Origin: JBBQAA01 sp038276395
GTDB taxonomy: Bacteria; Actinomycetota; Thermoleophilia; Solirubrobacterales; Solirubrobacteraceae
Length of the DNA stretch: 64,000 nt
Reading direction: 5' to 3'
Assembly (NCBI GenBank): GCA_038276395.1
Contig: JBBQAA010000074.1
Coordinates: 1 to 64,000, forward strand
Both the position numbers and the translations under genes were made by a program. Positions 33,931 to 41,989 of this stretch are shown in pieces. Each line of letters starts with the position of its first letter. Position 1 is the stretch's first letter. The notes beneath the pieces are model-generated. The model saw only the letters and a program-made list of their open reading frames with translations, searched no databases and was not told the DNA's origin.

Positions 33931-34716
33931 TCAGGTTAAGGGTTCCCTCGTCAGCTCGCGCACGGCGTCCTCGATCTCCGGGGCGCGCATGAGCGACTCC
34001 CCCACGAGCACGGCGTCGACCCCGATCCGCTCGAGGTCGTCGAGCTCCTCGCGGGAGCGGAAGCCCGACTCGGAGACGACGGTCTTCCCCGCCGGGACGT
34101 CGGAGAGCAGCTCGTAGGTCCGCTCGACGTCCACGCTCAGATCGGTCAGGTCGCGGTTGTTGATCCCGATGACCTCGGCGTCGAGCTCGAGCGCGGTCTC
34201 GAGCTCCGGCTCGTCGTGGACCTCGACGAGCACGTCGAGGTCGAGCTCCCGCGCGCGGTCGTAGAGCCGCCCGAGCTCCGCGGGCTCGAGCGCCGCGACG
34301 ATCAGGAGGATCGCGTCGGCGCCCGCCACCGCGCTCTCCACGACCTGGTAGGGATCGACGACGAAGTCCTTGCGCAGGATCGGCAGCCGCGTGACGCCGA
34401 CCGCGGTGCGCAGATCCTCGAGCGAGCCGCCGAAGTGCGGGCCCTCGGTGAGGACGGACAGCGCCGCCGCGCCGCCCCGCTCGTAGGCGCAGACGACCTC
34501 GGTGACGTCGAGGTCCTCCCGGATCGGTCCGGCCGACGGGGAGCGCCGCTTGTACTCGGCGATGAGCGAGACCCCGGGCTGCACGAGCGCCTCGGAGAAC
34601 GGGCGGTCCTCCGCGTGGGCGCCGACCCGGGCCTCGAGCTCAGCCAGCGGCACCGCGGCCCGGCGGCGCTCGACCTCCTCGCGCGTGGCGGCGACGATCC
34701 GCTCGAGCACGTTCAC
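33931..34716 (-). CDS. trpC: Indole-3-glycerol phosphate synthase
   Basis: This 261-residue TIM barrel has LIAEYKRRSPSAGPIRED, LSVLTEGPHFGGSLEDL, LPILRKDFVVDPYQV, GINNRDLTDLSVDVERT and VSESGFRSREEL. It closes CdRP to indole-3-glycerol phosphate. GTG 34716 overlaps the trpD stop as GTGA. Confidence 0.97.
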   Translation of the reverse strand: MNVLERIVAATREEVERRRAAVPLAELEARVGAHAEDRPFSEALVQPGVSLIAEYKRRSPSAGPIREDLDVTEVVCAYERGGAAALSVLTEGPHFGGSLEDLRTAVGVTRLPILRKDFVVDPYQVVESAVAGADAILLIVAALEPAELGRLYDRARELDLDVLVEVHDEPELETALELDAEVIGINNRDLTDLSVDVERTYELLSDVPAGKTVVSESGFRSREELDDLERIGVDAVLVGESLMRAPEIEDAVRELTREPLT

Positions 34717-35750
34717 CCCGCGGCCAGCTCCCGGGTGCGGGCGACGAAGCGCGCGAGCACGTCGGCGGCCGCGCCGGAGTCCACGGCGGCGGCGGCGGCG
34801 CGCACACCGGCGGCCAGGTCCTCGGCCCGCCCCCCGGCGTAGATCGCCGCGCCCGCGTTCAGCAGCGCGATGTCCCGGGCGGGGCCCTCCTCGCCGCCGA
34901 ACACCCGCCGGACCGTCTCGGCGTTGGCCGCCGGCGACCCCGCGGGCACGGCGCCGCCGGCCGCGCGCGCCAGCCCGAAGTCCTCCGGGGACACGGTGTA
35001 GGAGCGGGGCGCCCCGCCGTCTCCCGAGACCTCGACGACCCGGGTCGGGGCGGAGGTGCTCACCTCGTCGAGCCCATCCTCCGAGCACACTACCAGCGCC
35101 CGCTCGGCGCCGAGCAGCGCGAGCGCCCCGGCCATTCGCTCCTGCATGTCGGGGGCCGAGACGCCGACGAGCTGGCGCGTCGCGCCCGCCGGGTTGGTCA
35201 GCGGGCCGAGGAAGTTGAAGATCGTCCGTACCGCGAGCTCCTTGCGCACGGGGACGACGAAGCGCGTGGCCGCGTGGTGGTTGGGGGCGAACATGAAGCC
35301 GAAGCCGGTGTCCCTGAGGCATCTCTGCACCGCCGCCGGGCCGAGGTCGATCCTCGCGCCGAGCGCCTCGAGCACGTCGGCCGAGCCCGAGAGCCCGGTG
35401 GCCGAGCGGTTGCCATGCTTGGCCACGCGGCAGCCCGCGCCCGCGGCGATGAACGCTGCGGTCGTCGAGACGTTGAACGTCGGCCGCCCGCCCCCGGTGC
35501 CCGCCGTGTCGAGCAGGTCGGGCTCGCCGGTCTCGACCGCGGCGGCGAAGGAGCGCATCGTGCGCGCAAGCCCGGCCAGCTCCGCCACCGTCTCCCCCTT
35601 GGTGCGGAGCGCGATGAGAAAGCCCGCGATCTCGGGCTCCGTGGCCTCCCCGGCCATGATCTCGGCCAGCACCGCCGCCGCCTCCTCGGCGGCGAGGTCC
35701 GTGCCCGAGGCGGCCGCGTCGATCGCGCGGGTGAGGATCGGGTTAGGCAC
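34713..35750 (-). CDS. trpD: Anthranilate phosphoribosyltransferase
   Basis: This 345-residue enzyme has DTAGTGGGRPTFNVSTTAAF (PRPP-binding), KHGNRSATGLSGSADVLEAL, NHHAATRFVVPVRKEL and FNFLGPLTNPAG. It links anthranilate to PRPP. The GTG start at 35750 lies 8 bp inside trpG. No glutamine amidotransferase domain is fused; trpG is separate. Confidence 0.97.
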   Translation of the reverse strand: MPNPILTRAIDAAASGTDLAAEEAAAVLAEIMAGEATEPEIAGFLIALRTKGETVAELAGLARTMRSFAAAVETGEPDLLDTAGTGGGRPTFNVSTTAAFIAAGAGCRVAKHGNRSATGLSGSADVLEALGARIDLGPAAVQRCLRDTGFGFMFAPNHHAATRFVVPVRKELAVRTIFNFLGPLTNPAGATRQLVGVSAPDMQERMAGALALLGAERALVVCSEDGLDEVSTSAPTRVVEVSGDGGAPRSYTVSPEDFGLARAAGGAVPAGSPAANAETVRRVFGGEEGPARDIALLNAGAAIYAGGRAEDLAAGVRAAAAAVDSGAAADVLARFVARTRELAAG

Positions 35751-36303
35751 CGGCGAGGAAGTTCTCGAGCAGCCGCCTGCCGTGCGGCGTGAGGACGGAC
35801 TCGGGATGGAACTGCACGCCCTCGGCCGGCAGCTCCCGGTGGCGCAGGCCCATGAGGACGCCGCCGCCGCGTGCCGTCTCCTCCAGGCACGCGGGCAGGT
35901 CCTCGACGACGAGCGAGTGGTAGCGGCCCACCGTGAGCGGGGATTCGAGGCCCGCGTAGATCGTTCTGCCGTCGTGCTCGACGCTCGCCGTCTTGCCGTG
36001 CACGGGCTCGCCCTGCACGACCCGCCCGCCCCACGCCTGCGCCAGGGACTGGTGGCCGAGGCAGACGCCGAGCGTGGGGATCCCGGCCTGGGGAAAGCGG
36101 CGCACGACCTCGACGGAGACCCCGGCGTCGTCCGGTGTGCACGGCCCGGGCGAGACGACGACGCGGTCATACCCGCGGAGCAGGAGGTCGTCCACCGCGG
36201 CGTGGTCGTTGCGCACGACCTCGACCTCGGCGCCGAGCTCCCCCAGGTACTGGACGAGGTTGTAGGTGAAGGAGTCGTAGTTGTCGAGGACGAGGACGCG
36301 CAC
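35743..36303 (-). CDS. trpG: Anthranilate synthase glutamine amidotransferase component
   Basis: This 186-residue class I amidotransferase has VLVLDNYDSFTYNLVQYL, the nucleophile in LGVCLGHQSLA, and the His-Glu pair in VQFHPESVLTPHG. GTG 36303 gives the family N-terminus. It supplies ammonia to TrpE, and perhaps to aminodeoxychorismate synthase if shared. It sits two genes away from trpE. Confidence 0.96.
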   Translation of the reverse strand: MRVLVLDNYDSFTYNLVQYLGELGAEVEVVRNDHAAVDDLLLRGYDRVVVSPGPCTPDDAGVSVEVVRRFPQAGIPTLGVCLGHQSLAQAWGGRVVQGEPVHGKTASVEHDGRTIYAGLESPLTVGRYHSLVVEDLPACLEETARGGGVLMGLRHRELPAEGVQFHPESVLTPHGRRLLENFLAGA

Positions 36304-36328
36304 GCCGGATCGCGGCGACCCTAGAGCC

Positions 36329-36889
36329 TCAGCGCCGGCGCGCCTGGGCGATCGAGATCCGGCCGGGCGGAGCGGGCAGACCGGAGGCGATCCTTCGGAA
36401 CGACGCCTCGGAGTCGGCGGGGGCGGCCCGACCACGGTGACGAAAGAGCGCGAGCGCCACGTACTGGTCGCCCACCGGCGGCCCGCCGGACCGCAGCCAG
36501 AACGCCGTCACGTAAGCGATGTAGACGCTCCCGCGCGCGATCGGCGTCTCGCAGCCGGTCGCCCCGGCGGCGCCCGTCTCCCGCAGCGCGAGGTGCGCCG
36601 GCACGCGCTGACCGGCGAGCTGACGGAGAACCTCGGCAGGGGAGATCGTCACCGGCACCCCGCCGATCCTCCGGACCGCCCGCGAGCCGCTCGCGCGGAG
36701 CAGGATCACCCCGGAGGCGCGGCGGCGCAGGGACGCGAGGCTCGGACCGGTGGACACCGGGTCGCAGGCGATGACGGTGCGGGTCGGCTGCTCGCGCTTC
36801 GCGTCGGCGCCGCAGCCGGCGACGGCCGATGCCGTGGCGAGCAGCAGTATCCGGCGCGCCAGGAGCGGAACTGCGCCGAGGCTCTCCAT
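36329..36889 (-). CDS. Putative lipoprotein between trpE-GNAT and trpG
   Basis: The 186-residue protein has a signal peptide with lipobox SAVAGC after LARRILLLATA. The mature part has no recognisable domain; it contains CDPVSTGPSLASLRRR and DQYVALALFRHRGRAAP. The ATG at 36889 lies 7 bp after the GNAT gene stop. It is unexpected inside a trp operon and may be a passenger. No function can be assigned. Confidence 0.65.
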   Translation of the reverse strand: MESLGAVPLLARRILLLATASAVAGCGADAKREQPTRTVIACDPVSTGPSLASLRRRASGVILLRASGSRAVRRIGGVPVTISPAEVLRQLAGQRVPAHLALRETGAAGATGCETPIARGSVYIAYVTAFWLRSGGPPVGDQYVALALFRHRGRAAPADSEASFRRIASGLPAPPGRISIAQARRR

Positions 36890-36896
36890 GCCGGTA

Positions 36897-37643
36897 CTAC
36901 GGCCGGGAGCCGCGTTCATCACCCGACCGGGCGGGCGCGAGGTAGGCGGCGGCCCGCTCCCAGGCCGGGCGGAAGCCGAGCCGGGCGTAGAGGCGCTGCG
37001 GGCGGTCGTCGGCGTCGGCGAGGATGAGCAGCGGCTCGCCCGGCCGGGAGTGGGCGATCGCCGCGCGGACGAGCGCCGTGCCGAGGCCGCGGCCGCGGTG
37101 GGCGGAGAGGACGTTCACGTCCTCGATCTGCGCCGCCCCCTCGTGGCGGAAGACCCAGGCGTGGCCGGCGAGGGAGCCGTCGGGCGCGCGCGCGCCGAGC
37201 GCGACGGTCTCGACGGCGCGATGCCAGCGGCGGTTGGCCGCGAGCATCGGCTCGGCCAGGTGGGCACGCTCGGGGTCGTCGCGCAGGACGGCGAGGATCA
37301 GCGCGTCCCGCTCGCGCGGACGGAGCTGGACGACCTCCGGCTCCGCCCCGTCCGCGGCCTCGCGCGATTGGTCATGGACCATGGCCACCTCGCGCTCGAC
37401 CCGTCCCCGCGGCACCCGGCCCTCGGGCGCCGTCTCCCACAGGACCTTGGGGAGGCCGCGCCGCTCGGCCTCGGCCAGTGCCACCGCCGCCGGCACGCCG
37501 CGGTCCTGCACCCGCAGGTGGTTGAGGTCCCAGACGTCCGGAAGAGACGGGGTGCTCACGACCGTTGCCCAGCCGAGGTGCTCGACCTCGTCGGCGGCGC
37601 CGTCGTCGAGCGCGCGCAGCAGCGCCTCGAAGCGCTCCCTCAC
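36897..37643 (-). CDS. GNAT family N-acetyltransferase
   Basis: This 248-residue protein has a C-terminal GNAT fold with the acetyl-CoA motif VNVLSAHRGRGLGTALVRAA and DDRPQRLYARLGFRPAWERA. The N-terminal half includes EVEHLGWATVVSTPSLPDVW, typical of actinobacterial GNATs with a duplicated, degenerate first domain. The GTG start overlaps the trpE stop (GTGA), so it is translationally coupled to trpE. Substrate unknown; not part of the standard tryptophan pathway. Confidence 0.82.
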   Translation of the reverse strand: MRERFEALLRALDDGAADEVEHLGWATVVSTPSLPDVWDLNHLRVQDRGVPAAVALAEAERRGLPKVLWETAPEGRVPRGRVEREVAMVHDQSREAADGAEPEVVQLRPRERDALILAVLRDDPERAHLAEPMLAANRRWHRAVETVALGARAPDGSLAGHAWVFRHEGAAQIEDVNVLSAHRGRGLGTALVRAAIAHSRPGEPLLILADADDRPQRLYARLGFRPAWERAAAYLAPARSGDERGSRP

Positions 37644-39112
37644 GGCCAGTCGGGCTGGGCGAGCGCGAGCTCGATCGCCGAGAGCACGGCGCGGCTCTTG
37701 GCCCGCGACTCCTCGTACTCGTAGTCCGGCCGGGCGTCGGCCACCGTCCCCCCGCCCGCCTGGATGTGGGCCACGCCGTCCTTGACGACGACCGTGCGGA
37801 TGTGGATGCAGGTGTCGAGGTCCCCGGTGTAGGAGAGGTAGCCGATCGCGCCGCCGTAGCCGCCGCGCTTGACGGGCTCGAGCTCGTCGATGATCTCCAT
37901 CGCCCGGACCTTGGGCGCGCCGGAGAGCGTGCCCGCGGGCAGTACGGAGCGCAGCGCGTCCATCGCGCCGACCTCGGGCCGGAGGCGCCCCGAGACGTTC
38001 GAGACGATGTGCATGACGTGGGAGTAGGTCTCGACGGCCATCAGCGAGTCGACGGAGACCGTCCCGTACTCCGAGACCCGCCCGAGGTCGTTGCGCCCGA
38101 GGTCGACGAGCATCACGTGCTCGGCGCGCTCCTTGGGGTCGGCGAGGAGCTCCTCGGCGATGCGGAGATCCTCCGCCGCGGTGGCGCCGCGAGGCCGCGT
38201 GCCGGCGATCGGGCGGGTGGCGACGTGGTCCCCGGTGACGGTGAGCAGCGGCTCGGGCGAGGCGCCGGCGATCTCGAAGTCCCCGAAGTCGAGGAAGTAC
38301 ATGTACGGGCTCGGGTTGACAGCGCGGAGGCCCCGGTAGACCGAGAACGCCTCGCAGGGCAGCGCGGCCGACCAGCGCTGGGAGGGCACGACCTGGAAGG
38401 CATCCCCGGCGTGGACGTAGCGGACGATGCGCGCGACCATCGCCTCGAAGGCCTCGCGCGGCATGTTCGGCCGGAAGTCCGGCATCGCGCGGGCGGGCGG
38501 CGGCGGCGCAGCCGTCGGCACCGGCCCCGCCAGCCGCCGGCGGACGTCGGCGATCGCCTCGGCGGCGCGCGCGTAGGCGGCGCCGAGATCTCCCTTCCTC
38601 GTGTCGATCATCGCCAGCACCGTGAGCGTGTGCTTCAGGTGGTCGAAGGCGACGAGGACGTCGGTGAGCATGAGCGCCATGTCCGGGAGGCCGAGGACAT
38701 CGGGGTTCGGGTCGCCGAGCGGCTCGACCGTGCGCACGAGGTCGTAGCCGAAGAAGCCGACGGCGCCGCCCGCGAACGGCGGGAGGCCGGGGACGGGCGC
38801 GGGCTCGAGTCCGGCCACGGCCTCGGCGGCCAGGGCGTAGGGGTCGCCGGGGTCGCCGAGCGACCAGCGCAGCACCCGCCGTGGGCGAAAGCCGATGAAC
38901 GACCAGCGCCCGACGGCCTGGCCGCGCTCGGCCGACTCGAGCAGGAAGGCGGGCTCGCTCCCCCGGAGCTTCAGGAACGCCGAGACCGGCGTCTCGACGT
39001 CGTCGATGAAGGAATGGATGAGCGGGACGAGCGCGTGCTCTGACGCCAGCGCGCGGACCTCCTCGAGGCCGGGGGCGACCGCCGGGGCGGCGGACTCAGC
39101 GGCGGCGGTCAC
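37640..39112 (-). CDS. trpE: Anthranilate synthase component I
   Basis: This 490-residue chorismate-utilising enzyme has LVPLIHSFIDDVETPVSAFL (tryptophan feedback region), PYMYFLDFGDFEIAGASPEP, RPIAGTRPRG, LVDLGRNDLGRV, LPAGTLSGAPKVRAMEII and IQAGGGTVADARPDYEYEE. The PIAGTRPRG motif and the GRNDLGRV segment are diagnostic. Start GTG 39112 overlaps the hisIE 3' end by 17 bp, so the two are coupled. Confidence 0.96.
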   Translation of the reverse strand: MTAAAESAAPAVAPGLEEVRALASEHALVPLIHSFIDDVETPVSAFLKLRGSEPAFLLESAERGQAVGRWSFIGFRPRRVLRWSLGDPGDPYALAAEAVAGLEPAPVPGLPPFAGGAVGFFGYDLVRTVEPLGDPNPDVLGLPDMALMLTDVLVAFDHLKHTLTVLAMIDTRKGDLGAAYARAAEAIADVRRRLAGPVPTAAPPPPARAMPDFRPNMPREAFEAMVARIVRYVHAGDAFQVVPSQRWSAALPCEAFSVYRGLRAVNPSPYMYFLDFGDFEIAGASPEPLLTVTGDHVATRPIAGTRPRGATAAEDLRIAEELLADPKERAEHVMLVDLGRNDLGRVSEYGTVSVDSLMAVETYSHVMHIVSNVSGRLRPEVGAMDALRSVLPAGTLSGAPKVRAMEIIDELEPVKRGGYGGAIGYLSYTGDLDTCIHIRTVVVKDGVAHIQAGGGTVADARPDYEYEESRAKSRAVLSAIELALAQPDWP

Positions 39113-39704
39113 GCAGCACCGCGAGCGGGGCGCCGAGGCCGAGGCCGCGGGAGCGCAGGAGCACGAGCAGGTGGTAGAGCACGTCGGCGGCCTCCTCGCC
39201 CACGCGCTCGTCCGACTCCTCGCGCGCGGCGCGCACGACCTCCTCGGCCTCCTCCTGCACCTTCTCGCCGATCCACGGCGGGTCGGCGAGGAGCGCGGCG
39301 GTGTAGGAGCCCGCGGGGGGGTCGGCGGCGCGGGCGGCCAGGGTGCGCTCGAGCCCCGGGAGGACCTCGGCCGCCTGCGGGGCGTCGAGCTCGCCGCGGT
39401 GAAAGCACGTGCGCTCCCCCGTGTGGCAGGCCGGGCCGGCGGGGTCGACGAGCGCGAGCAGGGCGTCGCCGTCGCAGTCGACCCGCAGCGCGCGGACGCG
39501 CTGCACGTTCCCGCTCGTCGCGCCCTTGTGCCACAGCTCCCGCCGCGAGCGGCTCCATAGGTGCAGCTCGCCCGTGGCCTGTGTGCGCGCGACGGCCTCG
39601 GCGTTGGCGTAGGCCAGGGTCAGGACCTCCCCGGTGGCGGCGTCCTGGACCACACAGGGGACGAGGCCGCGGTCGTCGTAGGCGATGAGGGCGGGATCGA
39701 GCAC
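39096..39704 (-). CDS. hisIE: Bifunctional phosphoribosyl-AMP cyclohydrolase / phosphoribosyl-ATP pyrophosphatase
   Basis: This 202-residue protein carries HisI (about residues 1-110) with LVPCVVQDAATGEVLTLAYA, the zinc-binding VDCDGDALLALVDPAGPACH and the RELWHKGATSGN motif. HisE (about 115-202) has EKVQEEAEEVVRAAREES and GEEAADVLYHLLVLL. The fusion performs histidine steps 2 and 3. It is the first gene of a his-trp operon: TAAGAT (39712-39717) is 7 nt before GTG 39704, suggesting a leaderless start. Neighbouring hisI and trpE also occur in Mycobacterium. Confidence 0.93.
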   Translation of the reverse strand: MLDPALIAYDDRGLVPCVVQDAATGEVLTLAYANAEAVARTQATGELHLWSRSRRELWHKGATSGNVQRVRALRVDCDGDALLALVDPAGPACHTGERTCFHRGELDAPQAAEVLPGLERTLAARAADPPAGSYTAALLADPPWIGEKVQEEAEEVVRAAREESDERVGEEAADVLYHLLVLLRSRGLGLGAPLAVLRDRRR

Positions 39705-39711
39705 GTAGCCG

Positions 39712-39717
39712 ATCTTA
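39712..39717 (-). promoter_or_regulatory. Candidate -10 box for the hisIE-trp operon
   Basis: TAAGAT on the minus strand followed by CGGCTAC and GTG at 39704. Such a start leaves no leader for a T-box, leader peptide or other attenuation element, so operon control would have to be at initiation. Confidence 0.5.
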
Positions 39718-39752
39718 CGTTTGGCCCGGGCACGGCCGGGGAGGCCCGGGGA

Positions 39753-39911
39753 ATGGAGCGAAACGAAGAGACCACAGAGGACCCTGGGGCCGCTGGCGCC
39801 GCCAAGGACCCGCAGGACCCGACCGACACGACCCCGCGCGGCAACCCGCCGGTGGACGAGGAGGCGCTCGAGCGCGGCGAGGAGACCCTCGCCCGCGTGA
39901 AGCCCTACTGA
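39753..39911 (+). CDS. Small hydrophilic protein of unknown function
   Basis: A 52-residue charged protein begins MERNEETTEDPGAAG and ends RGNPPVDEEALERGEETLAR then VKPY. The C-terminal 'NPPxDxEALERGEExLxRV' pattern recalls short uncharacterised actinobacterial proteins, so it is probably a real conserved gene. GGGGAGG lies about 7 nt upstream of ATG 39753. It is divergent from hisIE. Function unknown. Confidence 0.55.
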   Translation: MERNEETTEDPGAAGAAKDPQDPTDTTPRGNPPVDEEALERGEETLARVKPY

Positions 39912-39947
39912 TCCGCGCCCGAGCGGGCGCGCGGGCGCCGGGCGGGC

Positions 39948-40922
39948 GTGGCATCCTCGTCCGCCACCGTGCCCCCGCCCCTGCTCGAGCGCAACCTCAT
40001 CATCGTCACGGGCAAGGGCGGCGTCGGCCGCACGACGGTCTGCGCCGCGCTCGCCGTGCTCGCCGCCCGTGCCGGGCGCCGGACCGTCGTCTGCGAGGTC
40101 GGCGACCAGCACCGGATCCCGCTGATCTGGGGCGAGGAGGGCGGCCACGAGCAGGAGCTCGAGCTCGACGAGCGCCTGTGGGCGACCTCGATCGACCCTC
40201 AGCTCGCGCTCAAGGACTACCTCGCCTCCCAGATCCCCGGCCCCTTCGTCCGGCTGCTGGCCGACTCCCGGACCTTCCAGTACCTCTACGCCGCCGCCCC
40301 CGGAGCGCGCGAGCTCGTCACCGTCGGCGGCGTGTGGGACCTCGTGGAGGGAAAGCTGCGCGACCGCCAGGAGCCCTACGACCTGGTGATCGTCGACGCG
40401 CCCGCCACCGGGCACGCGGTGGGCATGCTGCGCACGCCCGAGACCTTCGCGGAGATCGCCCGGGTCGGGCCGATCAAGAACCACGCCGAGCGGATCCGCG
40501 GCCTGCTCGCCGATCCCAACCGCACGGCCTACGCCGCCGTCTCCACGCTCGGCGACATGCCCGTCAACGAGACGCTCGAGCTGCAGGGCCGGCTCCGCCG
40601 CGCCATCGGCCGCCCGCTCGAGCTGGTGGTGGCCAACGGGGTCCTCTCCCGGCGCTTCTCTCCGGCCGAGCTCGCCGAGGTGGCCCAGCTCGACGGCGCC
40701 GCCGCCGGGGGTGCGGCGATCGGGCTCGCCGTGCGCTCCCAGGCGGCGCGGGTCCGCGCCCAGCAGGCCCACCTCCGCCGCCTGCGGGAGGGCGCCGAGG
40801 CCGAGGTGGCGAGCCTGCCCTTCCTCTACGCGACGGAGATCGGGGTACCCGAGATCGAGACGCTGGCCGGCGCGCTCGGCCGGAAGCTCGGCGGCGCCGG
40901 CGGCGGGGCGATCTCCAGATAG
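39948..40922 (+). CDS. ArsA/Get3-like ATPase with altered P-loop
   Basis: This 324-residue deviant-Walker ATPase has the signature lysine Lys23 in VTGKGGVGRTTVCAALAVLA, but the usual P-loop lysine (GKGGVGKT) is arginine (Arg28). Other motifs are VVCEVGDQHRIPL, DLVIVDAPATGHAVGMLRTP and ELVVANGVLS. Proteins of this group are common in actinobacteria, often as adjacent pairs; only one is present here. Arsenical transport is not implied. Two starts are possible (GTG 39948 or 39969). The last 97 bp overlap the convergent GGR paralogue's 3' coding end. Activity with Arg28 is an open question. Confidence 0.82.
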   Translation: MASSSATVPPPLLERNLIIVTGKGGVGRTTVCAALAVLAARAGRRTVVCEVGDQHRIPLIWGEEGGHEQELELDERLWATSIDPQLALKDYLASQIPGPFVRLLADSRTFQYLYAAAPGARELVTVGGVWDLVEGKLRDRQEPYDLVIVDAPATGHAVGMLRTPETFAEIARVGPIKNHAERIRGLLADPNRTAYAAVSTLGDMPVNETLELQGRLRRAIGRPLELVVANGVLSRRFSPAELAEVAQLDGAAAGGAAIGLAVRSQAARVRAQQAHLRRLREGAEAEVASLPFLYATEIGVPEIETLAGALGRKLGGAGGGAISR

Positions 40923-41989
40923 CGCGTGAAGGCGGCGCGCACGAGCCGCGGGCGGGCCGAGAGCCGGATGAGCGCCGTCAGGCCGCGCGGCGGCAGGCGT
41001 GGGATCACCCGCTGGGCGGCGAGCAGGAGCGCGTAGGCGGGGGCGTGGTCCTGTGAGAACGCGCCGTAGCGCGCGAGCGCCTCGGCCCGGGAGCGGCGCC
41101 CCTCGAGGACCGCGCGCAGCTCGGCGCCGCAGGCGCGCCCGAAGTGAAAGGCGGTGCGGATGCCCTCCCCCGAGAGCGGCAGACAGTGCCCGGCCGAGTC
41201 GCCGGCGAAGAAGGTCTCCGACTCCGTCGCCGGGCGCAGCCGATGGGGGAACCAGTTGCCCTGGAAGCGCACGGGGGGCGCGCCGTAGCGCCCGGCGAGC
41301 TCGCGCGTCGGCTCCTTGACGTGGTCGCGGGGCGCGTAGGAGCCGACGCCGATCCGGGCGTGACCGGCGGCGGGGACGCTCCAGCCGTAGCCGCGCGGGA
41401 CGAGCGAACGGTCGATCCACACGTCGAGGTCGGGAGAGTGGCCGCCGGCTACGTCCGGGTGGACCTCGAGGCCCCGGGAGATGGGCGCCTCGGGCGGCTG
41501 GACGCCGCGGGCGCCGAGCACCCGCCGCCAGCCGAGCGCGTCGACGACGAGCGGCGCGCGGACCTCGCCACGGTCGGTCATGACGCCGCCCGCCGTGCGG
41601 GCGTCGACCTTGGCGGTGGCGAAGCGCGCCGCGCCGCACTGCTCCCACAGGCCACGGCAGAGCTCCGGGTAGTCGAACGCGGTCCAGCTCCAGGGCAGGC
41701 GCAGGCGCGCGCCGCCGTACGGGGTGCCGAAGCGCATGCAGGGGATCTCCTGCCGCGCCGAGGCCTCGACGCCCATGGCCCGCAGCCACGGTGTGGGTAC
41801 GGCGCAGGCCGAGGTGGCGCGCTCGCCGATCTCGTAGCGGTCGAGCACGAGGACCTCGGCGCCCGCGCCCGCCAGCTCCCGCGCCACGGCCAGGCCGGCG
41901 AAGGAGGCACCGCAGACGAGGACGTCCGCGCTCGCCCCCGCGGCGAACGGGGCGCGCTCGGCGCCGCGCGCGGTGGCCCGGCGGGTCAT
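40826..41989 (-). CDS. Geranylgeranyl reductase-family FAD-dependent oxidoreductase (copy 2)
   Basis: This 387-residue flavoprotein begins MTRRATARGAERAPF and has VLVCGASFAGLAVARELAGA, LVLDRYEIGERATSACAVPT, YGWSVPAAGHARIGVGSYAP and FFAGDSAGHCLPLSGEGIRT. It is a paralogue of the gene at 13536. Its ATG overlaps the squalene/phytoene synthase stop as ATGA, linking it to C30/C40 isoprenoid synthesis, where saturation of prenyl chains is plausible. The C-terminal extension of about 30 residues is Ser/Pro-rich and antisense to the ArsA-like gene. Confidence 0.85.
   Translation of the reverse strand: MTRRATARGAERAPFAAGASADVLVCGASFAGLAVARELAGAGAEVLVLDRYEIGERATSACAVPTPWLRAMGVEASARQEIPCMRFGTPYGGARLRLPWSWTAFDYPELCRGLWEQCGAARFATAKVDARTAGGVMTDRGEVRAPLVVDALGWRRVLGARGVQPPEAPISRGLEVHPDVAGGHSPDLDVWIDRSLVPRGYGWSVPAAGHARIGVGSYAPRDHVKEPTRELAGRYGAPPVRFQGNWFPHRLRPATESETFFAGDSAGHCLPLSGEGIRTAFHFGRACGAELRAVLEGRRSRAEALARYGAFSQDHAPAYALLLAAQRVIPRLPPRGLTALIRLSARPRLVRAAFTRYLEIAPPPAPPSFRPSAPASVSISGTPISVA

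Noticed and set aside
39705..39752. Trp leader peptide, T-box or attenuator before hisIE
   Set aside because: The gap to the divergent small gene is only 48 bp and the -10 box is 7 nt from the start, leaving no room for a leader.
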